From contig NC_087252.1 of the NCBI RefSeq assembly GCF_037042905.1, positions 33,693,965-33,757,964 on the forward strand: a stretch of DNA of 64,000 nucleotides. Direction: 5' to 3'. Numbering within the stretch: position 1 is the first letter of the stretch; each line of letters opens with the position of its first letter. Of this stretch, positions 40,327 through 52,300 are shown in pieces. A program made the position numbers and the translations under genes. The stretch is from Lytechinus pictus (lineage: Eukaryota > Echinodermata > Echinoidea > Temnopleuroida > Toxopneustidae). Below the pieces are notes generated by a model. The model did no database searches, was not told where the DNA came from, and was given only the letters and a program-made list of their open reading frames with translations.

Positions 40327-43300
40327 ATTTGGGGCTTTCGCTTTTTTGTGGGTATTTTTTCTTATATCGGTCAAATTTCAACACCAGGGGGAGGCACTGT
40401 ATACTAATTATGTCAAGAAAATCGGGACAGGGGAACCCAACTTTCCAAAGTCTCCTGGTTTGGAAGTCCGGCTGGATGTCTTCCGGCAGGTTCCCCTTCC
40501 AAGAATTCACGTTCTGGTCTTGAAGCCTCTCCCCCAATTTTATTTCACACATGAGATAATCTTGTATTGAATAGATGATAAATGTAAAGAGGGGAATCCG
40601 CACCCCAGGAAATACCTGTCCTGGGATCCCGTTGGATCTCTTCCTTCTGGGAGGTCACGTGACCCGGTTTCCCCCTTAAAATCTGGTTGATTGTGGCTTG
40701 ATGAATATTGTTTAGAAACTGTGTACTTGTTAAAATATTGTAAATGTCGTTTTAATGATTCTGGTAAAATCCCCCAGAGGCAATAAAGTTGAGAAACGGC
40801 AATTTCATGTTCGATCTGTATTTATTCTCGCAATAAGATTATTCGAATAAGCGAAGAAGATAGTTTGCGAGAGAAGACAGGTCTTCTCAAAAAACCAATT
40901 ATTGGCAAGCCATACACGGCCCGCGAAAACAAAGCGCGCCCCTGCGATTCCGCGGGAATTCTCCAAGGACACGCCCCCAGCAACATGCCTGTGATTGGCT
41001 GGGCATGTCATGGATGGCGCCGTTACACAGCGCCCTTGGTGACAGCCAGGCAACGGCAACGGGGGCACAGCCTCTACGCTAAAAAGAACCAATGAAATGC
41101 ATTGAAAGAATTCAGGGACGTGCGCAATACGCGACAGATTTGGAAGCACATGTTCATTCTCAACTAAGCTCTGGGGGATGCAAGACGTTAATTTGCCCTC
41201 CCTCCCGCCCATTTAATAATGGTTGTGAGTGGTTGGTTATAATATTGTCAGGGTCTGAGGGTATTGTTTCTGCCTCCAAAAATGTGGTACACATGTTATG
41301 AAAAAAGATTGGATGATATAATACATGGTTGTTAATAATTCTGTCGTGATTTTTGTTTATACTCAAATCTGTCAAAGGCGATTGTGCTAATTAATCTAAA
41401 TGTGGTAATAGCGAATTTTAAAGACGGGGCTCGAGATTGCTCAATGAGCCTGTTTAAGTGCAAGTTGTGCCTGTTACAGTTGATTGAAATAACCTTATAT
41501 TTTGGTTGGTTATACTGTTGATAGATAACATGGATTTATTTTGGTTGGTTGGCTGGGCATGTGTTTGGATAGAATTGCATTGGTTGCATAGGCTTGTATT
41601 AGTTGACTGGATGGGCTTGATGGTCGGATAGACTTGCATTGGTTGGTTGGGCGATATGTTTGGTTGTTTATTATCATAAGGATCCACGCTCTACAAGCAA
41701 GGCTTTTAGTGGATCCCCTTATTTCCAAACAAGTTCTTGTTAATACAATTGCCCAAATTTCCATAATTTGTCTATAGTTGATTTGTAATTACAATTGTTG
41801 TGTATTTGTGTTTATGCATTTAGTGCATATTTGATTTGTACCGTGATTTTTTATGATGTACATGACGGAAGTTCAAAATGAACTCGTTTTTATTTGGTTG
41901 GATGTGCTTGCGCTGGTTGGGTGGATGGGCTTGCTATGATTGGTTGGTTGGTTATAATGATCATAGGGATTCACGCTCTCCAAGTAGTTATTTTAGTGGA
42001 TCCCCTCATTTCCAACCAAGCTATTAATACTTTTGTACAAATTTTAAAATGTTGTCTGTAGTTGACCGGCAATTACAATTTATATGTATTTGCAAATTGT
42101 TTATGCGCACTATGATGCATATTTAATTCGTGTTTGTATTTGGTAATGATGTACAAGATGAACTGAAATTTGTTTGGTGGCTTTATATGGTTGGTTGGCT
42201 GGGCTTGTTCTGGTTGACTACAATTGCACAAATTTTCATAATTTGCAGTTGATTTGGAATTATAATTGATGTGTATTTGTGTTAATGCATTTGATGCATA
42301 TTGATTGGTACCGTAATTTTTTGTGATGTACATGACGGAAGTTCAAAAGGAACTTGTTTTGTTTGGTTGGATGGGCTAACATTGGTTGGATGTTTGGGCT
42401 TGTTATGATTAGTTGATTGGTTATGATCATATCGATCCACGCTCTATCAGCAGATCCTTTAGAAAGATCCCCTCAGTTTCAACCAAGCTGATAATACTAT
42501 TGTACAAATATTGAAATTGTGTCCGTAGTTGATTTGTAATTACAATTGATATGTATTGTCATTGTTTATGCATCATATCATTTATAATTGATTTATGTTT
42601 GTATGTGGTAATGATGTACAAGGTGAACTTAAACTCGTTTGGCTAGTTAGATTGGCTTTATATGGTTGGATGGTTGGATGGGCTTGTTATGGTTGGTTGG
42701 TTGGTCGGGCTTGTTATGGTTGGTTGGTCGGGCTTGATATGGTTGGTTGGATGGGCTTGTTTTGGCTGGTAGGATGGGCTTGTTTTGGTGTTTGGCCTGA
42801 TTACTGAGTATTTTTTCTTATATCGGTCAAATTTCAACACCAGGGGGAGGCACTGTATACTAATTATGTCAAGAAAATCGGGACAGGGGAACCCAACTTT
42901 CCAAAGTCTCCTGGTTTGGAAGTCCGGCTGGATGTCTTCCGGCAGGTTCCCCTTCCAAGAATTCACGTTCTGGTCTTGAAGCCTCTCCCCCAATTTTATT
43001 TCACACATGAGATAATCTTGTATTGAATAGATGATAAATGTAAAGAGGGGAATCCGCACCCCAGGAAATACCTGTCCTGGGATCCCGTTGGATCTCTTCC
43101 TTCTGGGAGGTCACGTGACCCGGTTTCCCCCTTAAAATCTGGTTGATTGTGGCTTGATGAATATTGTTTAGAAACTGTGTACTTGTTAAAATATTGTAAA
43201 TGTCGTTTTAATGATTCTGGTAAAATCCCCCAGAGGCAATAAAGTTGAGAAACGGCAATTTCATGTTCGATCTGTATTTATTCTCGCAAATAATGATTAT

Positions 43301-46300
43301 TTGTTTTTCATTATTTATAAATAATGATTATTTGTTTTTCATTATTTATAAATAATGATTATTTGTTTTTCATTATTTACAAATAATGATTATTTGTTTT
43401 TCATTATTTATAAATAATGATTATTTGTTTTTCATTATTTATAAATAATGATTATTTGTTTTTCATTATTTATAAATAATGATTATTTGTTTTTCATTAT
43501 TTATAAATAATGATTATTTGTTTTTCATTATTTACAAATAATGATTATTTGTTTTTCATTATTTATAAATAATGATTATTTGTTTTTCATTATTTATAAA
43601 TAATTTGTTGAGTTTTCCATTATTTATAAATAATGATTATTTGTTAAATAATGAAAACGTCTACTTCATTATTTATAAATAATTTTTTCGAGTGCACCAT
43701 TATTCTCATTATTTATAAATAATCATTATTTAATGTTCGAGTTTTCCATTATTTATAAATAAAGATTATTTGTTAAATAATGAAATATCTACTTCATTAT
43801 TTATAAATAATAATTTTGTTTCAATATCCCATTATTTATAAATAATCATTATTTATAAACAATTTTTACAGTTTGCCATTATATACAAATAATCATTATC
43901 TATATACAAATAACCATTATTTATTAAATAATGCCATTATTTATTATATAATGCCATTATTTATTATATAATGCCATTATTTATTATATAATGCCATTAT
44001 TTATTAAATAATGCCATTATTTATTAAATAATGGAAAACTCGCTATAACATGCAAATGTGGGACCGCCCATGATATGAATATTCATAATGCGATTTCCTT
44101 TTTCGTGATTTTTCTTCACAAATTTTTGTCCATTTCCTCTTCATAATGACATTTCCTGAAGCAATTTTCTAGAGATATGGTCTGATTGTAATATTCTTCA
44201 TTTTCTATATAACTTCGTCTTCGTAGAAATATCAAAAAGTGTAATTTTATACGATTTTTCCTACAGTTCACAATCCCCATAGGCGCGCGTGTATCGTAGG
44301 GACAACCGGTGAATCGACGGAGTGCTCTTCATCGAAATACTACGTTGGTTGGTCCCCGGAAGTGGCGGGCGGAATTTAGCCCGAATCCTCGATGGAAGTC
44401 GATCAAGTGCATATGAGCTGAGAGAGTGAAATATCAGTGTACTTGTACAGGCCCTTCTACTTTTTATAAATATAAGTTTCAGTTCTAATAATGCACTTCA
44501 AATACATTTTGGAGTGTCTGTTTGAGGCGTTTGGGGCGATTTCACCCTGGCCCCAAAATGCTCGCAACGACAATACGGGGGCATGATGACCCCTAAATTT
44601 TTAAAAACTTATTTTTCTATTGAAAATTATCACAAAATTCACCAAAAGTGTGCACGAAAGCCTTCGTATTTCACTTTTAAAACTCCAAAAAGTGCCCAAA
44701 TGACAAGCTTGGTCGCTTCGCTGTGTCGCTTTCAACTTGAGAACGTTTACGCGTCTGCTTCCCCCCCCCCCCCCCCCTCCTCCGAAAGAAATTCTGTATA
44801 CGGCCATGCTCTAAAGAGCCTGGCACATTGATTTATGTATACTTTCATTTTCATTATTTTTATCTCATTATCAACATGGCCTTACGCAGAATTTTTTCCA
44901 GGGGGGCCGGGGCCGGAGCATGACACGCGTAAACTTTCTCAAAAAAATCTTGAAAGCGAGACAGCCACGGGACCAAGCCCAAATGACAAGCTTGGTCGCT
45001 TCGCTGTCTCGCTTTCAACTTGAGAACGTTTACACGCGTCTGCCCCCACCCCCCGAAAGAAATTCTGTGAACGGCCATGCTCAAAAGAGCATATGGCACA
45101 TTGATTTATATGTACTTTTCATTTTCATTATTTTTATCACATCATCATCATGGCCTTACACAGAATTTTTACCGGGGGGGGGGGGGGCAGCTAGGACGCG
45201 CGTAAAGGGGCGTAAAGTTTCTCAAAAAAATCTTGAAAGCGAGACAGCGACGCGACCAAACTCAAATGACAAGCTTGGTCGCTTCGCTTTTTCAAGATTT
45301 TTATGAGAAAGTTTACGCGCGTCCTGCTCCCCCCACCCCCCCCCCCCGCAAAAAATTATGCGTAAGGCCATGATGATAATGAGATAAAAATAATGAAAAT
45401 GAAGTATACATAAATCAATGTGCCAGGCTCTTTAGAGCATGGCCGCGTATACAGAATTTCTTTCGGAGGAGGGGGGGGGGGGAAGCAGACGCGTAAACGT
45501 TCTCATGTTGAAAGCGACACAGCGAAGCGACCAAGCTTGTCATTTGGGCACTTTTTGGAGTTTTAAAAGTGAAATACGAAGGCTTTCGTGCACACTTTTG
45601 GTGAATTTTGTGATAATTTTCAATAGAAAAATAAGTTTTTAAAAAATTAGGGGTCATCATGCCCCCGTATTGTCGTTGCGAGCATTTTGGGGCCAGGGTG
45701 AAATCGCCCCAAACGCCTCAAACAGACACTCCAAAATGTATTTGAAGTGCATTATTAGAACTGAAACTTATATTTATAAAAAGTAGAAGGGCCTGTACAA
45801 GTACACTGATATTTCACTCTCTCAGCTCATATGCACTTGATCGACTTCCATCGAGGATTCGGGCTAAATTCCGCCCGCCACTTCCGGGGACCAACCAACG
45901 TAGTATTTCGATGAAGAGCACTCCGTCGATTCACCGGTTGTCCCTACGATACACGCGCGCCTATGGGGATTGTGAACTGTAGGAAAAATCGTATAAAATT
46001 ACACTTTTTGATATTTCTACGAAGACGAAGTTATATAGAAAATGAAGAATATTACAATCAGACCATATCTCTAGAAAATTGCTTCAGGAAATGTCATTAT
46101 GAAGAGGAAATGGACAAAAATTTGTGAAGAAAAATCACGAAAAAGGAAATCGCATTATGAATATTCATATCATGGGCGGTCCCACATTTGCATGTTATAG
46201 CGAGTTTTCCATTATTTAATAAATAATGGCATTATATAATAAATAATGGCATTATATAATAAATAATGGCATTATATAATAAATAATGGCATTGTTTAAT

Positions 46301-49300
46301 AAATAATGGTTATTTGTATATAAATAATGATTATTTGTATATAATGGCAAACTGTAAAAATTGTTTATAAATAATGATTATTTATAAATAATGGGATATT
46401 GAAACAAAATTATTATTTATAAATAATGAAGTAGATATTTCATTATTTAACAAATAATCTTTATTTATAAATAATGGAAAACTCGAACATTAAATAATGA
46501 TTATTTATAAATAATGAGAATAATGGTGCACTCGAAAAAATTATTTATAAATAATGAAGTAGACGTTTTCATTATTTAACAAATAATCATTATTTATAAA
46601 TAATGGAAAACTCAACAAATTATTTATAAATAATGAAAAACAAATAATCATTATTTATAAATAATGAAAAACAAATTATCATTATTTGTAAATAATGAAA
46701 AACAAATAATCATTATTTATAAATAATGAAAAACAAATAATCATTATTTATAAATAATGAAAAACAAATAATCATTATTTATAAATAATGAAAAACAAAT
46801 AATCATTATCTATAAATAATGAAAAACAAATAATCATTATTTGTAAATAATGAAAAACAAATAATCATTATTTATAAATAATGAAAAACAAATAATCATT
46901 ATTTATAAATAATGAAAAACAAATAATCATTATTTATAAATAATGGAATGTCGAACTATTATTATTTACAAATAATGAAGTATTACTTGGAATTATATAT
47001 AAATAATTAGAAATGATATTTTATATAATAGTAGTTATTTACAAATAAAATGTAAATTATATATAAATAATAGTTATTATTTAATAAATAATGATTATAT
47101 AACAAATAATTGTTCTATATAATATTGGTACATTCGGCGCCTCATAGGGGACGGCAGAAATTGATATCAAGATTTTAACCGTTGGGAGCCGACCCGACCA
47201 GAAGTTGCGCGATCAATTTGGAAAAAAAAATAACTTCAAGTTCATATACTTCTGCATAATTCCATGCCTTAATGTATACATTTAAACTTTAACTGGCAAG
47301 AAACTGTAGCTGAGGTGGAAAAACAGAGTTATGGAGAAAGGGTGTATGATGGAAACAAAGAAGAACTGCAATATTGTCATTTAGCGCGCAGCGCGGAAAT
47401 TAAATTCAAATATATAAATTTAGAGCAAGAGTGAAGGAGTTTCTTTTTTGAGAAAAAAATAAAGAATAAAAAGAAAAACCCACAAATCTACCTTTCTTCT
47501 CTTTCCTCCCTTCGCGTTTCCTTTTCTCCTCTCTTCCCCTTTTTTATTTTTGGGGACGTTTGGGGGGTGACCGCCCCCACCGCCCCCCCCCCTTGCTACG
47601 TGCCTGACAGCTGATTGGAATGTCACGCTTGTTTTATTTATTTCTTTGTAATCATCCATTTCCTGCCTAATCATTTCGCGCATATTTTATAAATATGCAT
47701 ACAAACATTTTGACGGTCATTAATTTGTTTGAATCGGGTGCAAACTATTTTTCGATATCATTAGCTCAACTGGCAGTTATCTTTATGAAGCATCGTAGAA
47801 AACTAGGAAATATACGAATAGATCAACTCTCACTTCAAATAAATCTGTATTGATGAGAAAGTTGTTAGTCCCGAGATATACCCTGAATATCGAAAAGATA
47901 ATAAAAGATTCTAAATATAGCACAATATGTTAGGCTGCTCCTTATTTTCATATTTTAGATATAATTCGTAATGTCCTTTTCATTAGTTTCACTGTAGAAA
48001 AATACGAATTCCTGCGCTGTATAATAGCAATTCTAACTTCCCAACTACTTTAATTAATTATTGACTTACTTTGGTCACCTAATTATATTGGAATGCAATG
48101 TGGTCTGTTTCTTTTCTGAATAACGCAATTATTACAGTATTAAACTGAGGGGCCTTAAGTTTCATGAGTCATGTGAGCGGGGTAGATAGGCCTACCGGTT
48201 AGTCATAATTTTCTTTGTTTTAAGATAGCGCCCTTTTGAAAAGAATTCGCTACAACGCCCCTGTTTAGGTATTTATGCCTTTTCTGCCATTGCATTTTAT
48301 TTTGCTTTTCAAAGATTCCAAAAGAATATAAGGCCCCGATTCCTGAGGAGCAGTTCTTATTCAGGTGGAGGTCCGGGGGATTGAAGATTTCTTGCAAAGA
48401 AAGCACCTTGAAAGACGAGCCTCAGGTAATATCATTTTCATGATTCTATAACAAAAAGTATCCCGAATGTAACTTGATACAACCTACAAGTTATATCACC
48501 TGATCGCACTCTGATATTGCATATTTCTGTACCAGGCAAGGTCAGATAAAGTTTTTTTCCAAAGACCCAAACAATTAATTAACTATCTATAGAATTAAAA
48601 AAGTAACTCGTAGAAAGTGCTTTATATCTAATTACGAATAGCTTATTGATTTAAATTTTTAACATTTATTTCCCTTCAAACATTATGTAATTTTCTTGTA
48701 GATTCTCCAGGAAAGAGAATTTCGTCACCTAAGTAAGCACAAAAAAATGTTCGAGGTGGATACACAAAACATTACTGAGAATGCAGTCAATCTTCACATC
48801 ACCCTACAACAGAATACAACGAAGAATCCGCTCATCGTTCCAATGTCGTTAAAAGGTATAAAATAGCGAATAGGAATGAGTGCGATGGTACAAGAATGCA
48901 TGATCTAGGGGAAAGACAGATGCTTTGTTCAACGAGGCATAAATCTCGTATAGATATATTTCAGGAAAATATTGATGATATATCCATATTCCTTCAAAGA
49001 GTGAATATGTCCAATTCAAATTATTCAACAGCTGTTTTTTTTTACATGACAAACTAAATTCTAAATTCGGCCTTAAGATACGAGAATCATTAAATCAGTA
49101 AAAAGGTTCAACATTTTGTGCAACATCTTCACGGATATTCTCGTGGGTTTATTGATGTTATTGTTTTGTATCTTTTAACAAAGAAATAGAAAATCGAACC
49201 TTCAATTCTTTGTTTCAGATGAAATACCAGCTTGATTATGATTGATAAAAACCGATGAGGCTTGTCATCTGAATGCATTCGACCACCGAAGAATTACAGA

Positions 49301-52300
49301 CTCAATACTAGGTGCCTATCAATGAATAGGATTAATGTAGATAATGCTTAAATGAACCAAAGATGCAATATGATTATTCAACCAAATATATGAATACCAC
49401 TATGCAAATTAAAAAAAAAATGTTAAACTAGTTCATAGTGTCCGATTCAAATAATTACAGTAAATTCAAATTTTGTAATTTCCATATACTGTCATTCGTC
49501 TCTTAATTGTAAACAGCTACGGTGATATCAGAGGGAGGAGCTTGTTCACCATCAACGATAGCGACATCATCCTCATCGGCTGGCAATCATCCTGCAGAAG
49601 TCATACATTCTGGTTCTACCTCTGAAACAAGGTGAAAATCTGACATTATTTAGTATTGACAAATAAAACTTAACCAAATGGAATATTTCAATAATTTATT
49701 TATTTCAAGCACGTAACAGAATGGCATTAACATTACTATGGGCCATGGTAAAAGTACGCTAAAATAGGCATATTCCCTATACCAAATCCAATTTCGACTT
49801 AGAATGCAATATCTATACATGTCAAATAACTAAACCTAATACCTAAGTAATCTTAGTATCGAATAAGAAAAATTAATATCCAAAAAGTTTACTTTCCTAT
49901 GATGTTGAGGATATGACATGGACATTTCCTTGGGAGGATAAATGATGGAAATCTTTTTTAGTCTGGTGTTTTATATATATATATTTTTTTAATATAAGAA
50001 AAACATTTTCCGAAGCATGAAATGGGCTGAATTTTTCAAAATAATCTCTCTTTACAAGCATTACATTTTATAGATGATTGCTCAAAGACCCTTTTTGGAG
50101 GAAATTAGTAACATTACCGCTAAAGGGCACCAACTTTTGAACACTTGATTTGTTTGTCTCACCTGCATAGCAGAGTGAGACTATAGGCGCCGCTTTTCCG
50201 ACGGCGGCGGCGGCGGCGTCAACACCAAATCTTAACCTGAGGTTAAGTTTTTGAATTACCATCATAACTTTAAAAGTTTATGGATCTGATTCATGAAACT
50301 TGGACATAATAGTAATCAAGTATTACTGAACATCCTGTGCCAGTTTCAGGTCACATGATTAAGGTCAAAGGTCATTTAGGGTCAATGAACTTTGGTCAAA
50401 TTGGGGTATTTGTTGAATTACCGCCATAACTTTGAAAGTGTGTTGGTCTAGTTCATAAAACTTGGACATAAGAATAATCAAGTATCACTGAACATTCTGT
50501 GCGCAATTTAGGTCACATGACCAAGGTCAAAGGTCAATGAACTTTGGCCATAATGGGGGTATCTGTTTAATTACCATTATAACTTGGAAAGTTGTTGGAT
50601 CTTACTCTTGAAACTTGGACATAAGAGTAATCAAGTATCACTGAACATCCTGTGTGAGTTTCAGGTCACATGATCAAGGTCAAAGGTCATGTAAGGTCAA
50701 TGAACTTTGGCCACGTTGGGGGTATTTGTTGAATTACCATCATATCTCTATAAGTGTATTGGTCTAGTTTATAAAACGTGGAAATAAGAGTAACCAAGTA
50801 TCACTGAACATCTTGTGCGAGTTATAGTAGTTTTCAAAATCAGCACTGCTGCTATATTGAATCGCGTGATGCAGGTGAGACGGCCAGAGGCATTCCACTT
50901 GTTTATTTTTATTTTTAGTCTGCAAATGAAAAAAAAAATTATTGGTTCTTCATCAAAGCTTTAGCCGGTCTTTATTTTTTTCAAACCGTGTTAGAAATTA
51001 TCTCATGTTTTATATTATCTTTCGGTAATTGTTTGGACGTTGTCAGAGGAATGTATCCATTTAGGTGACCAAAAACTTTATGTATAAATGCTGATTTCAA
51101 TCAATAGAGAAAAATCAGACAAGCACAATGCTGAAAATTTCATCAAAATAGGATGTAAAATAAGAAAGTTATGACATTTCATTTAAAAGTTTCGCTTATT
51201 TTTAGCTAAATAGTTAAATGAACGAGCCAGTTACATCCAAATGAGTCGATGATGTCCCTCACTCACTACATCTTTTGTTTTTTATTGTTTGAATTATACA
51301 ATATTTCAACTTCATTTCACATGCCAATGACGAGAAAATAAAAATATTTCATACTTCATATAATAAAATGCAAAGTTAGTGATGTCATCAGTTCCTCATT
51401 TGCATACCGACCGAGATGTGCATATAACGGTTTTGTGAAATGAAGCGAAACTTTGAAATGCCATAACTTTCTTATTTTACATCCGATTTTGATGAAATTT
51501 TCAGTGTTATGCTTGTTGAATTTTTCTCTTTTTATTCAAATCAATTTTTTTGCTGGGGTGGACTTGTCCTTCAATAGATATATTTGACATCTTAGAGCAT
51601 ACATGTCAAGGGATCATGAGCCATCAGTGTCAATATCATGTCTTCATACCTAGATTAAATTGTTGTGATTGAATTGATTTTTGATTAATTTTCAGAATGA
51701 AATCTCATCCTGAAGAGACCCATTATTATCAAGGTAAGATGCACGCAAAACATCACAAGTGATATTGGTGGCAAAGTGGTAGAGTGTCTGTCTCGTTAAT
51801 AGGAGGCCCTGGGTTCGATCCAAGACTTACAATTTAAACCTCCTGCCTTGTCAGGCTCTCGATGTTTTGGAAAAGGGAAGGGTAAATTGTGCAGGGCCCG
51901 TTGGGAGAACAGTTTGCAAGACTTGGTAGATAATAATTATTGTAATTATTGTTGTTGTTGTTGTTGTTAGTGTTATCAATATCATTATTGTTATTATCAT
52001 TAGTAATATTAGTAATAATAATTTCATATTACTATTAGTATATTCAAATTCATATCCTTTATAAGAGACAAAATAATATGTGTTTGTCTGTAGGTGCATG
52101 TGCGTGGGGGGTGTGTGTGTGGGGGGGGGGTGGGCATCCAAGGTATTTCTGTAACCAAACAGTGTTCGTTGAAGGTCATTGCCCTGTGTCAATCAGTGAA
52201 GGCTCATTATGCCAGTTTTTATTCACTCTTCTTCAACAAATACACAGAGAGCGTGAATAAAGAACGTCACAAGGAATCTGAAGTCTCTGCTGATGCAACT

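Larger units (their letters stand above)
36076..43287. repeat. Array of three head-to-tail units inserted in the left arm of FB1
   Basis: Units lie at 36076-38453, 38454-40831 and 40832-43287. The array interrupts ...cattatttat / aaataatgatt..., which is continuous in the right arm, and no target duplication longer than 2 bp can be seen. Each unit begins aataagattattcgaataag (containing the palindrome ttattcgaataa) and ends atttattctcgc. Just inside the right end is AATAAA; inside the left end is a CpG-rich stretch with CCAAT/ATTGG motifs. Confidence 0.85.
35865..47146. mobile_element. FB1: 11.3-kb foldback transposon with 6-bp target duplication
   Basis: The ends tatgaggcgccgaatgtacc and ggtacattcggcgcctcata are exact reverse complements, flanked by GGGGAC at 35859-35864 and 47147-47152. 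The arms are about 1.8 kb. From the outside inwards each has an AT-rich unique zone, an array of 31-bp units, 22-bp units and a unique inner zone. The left arm is 35865-36075 plus 43288 to about 44900; the right arm is about 45345-47146. The left arm is interrupted by the 7.2-kb array at 36076-43287; without it the element would be 4,070 bp. No open frame resembles a transposase, so it is non-autonomous. The long arms with outer tandem repeats recall sea urchin TU foldback elements, which duplicate 8 bp rather than 6. Confidence 0.85.

Noticed and set aside
43288-43610. A CRISPR-like array of 31-bp repeats
   Set aside because: There are no unique spacers, the units are directly adjacent and AT-rich palindromes, the genome is eukaryotic, and the array is mirrored in the other arm of a transposon.
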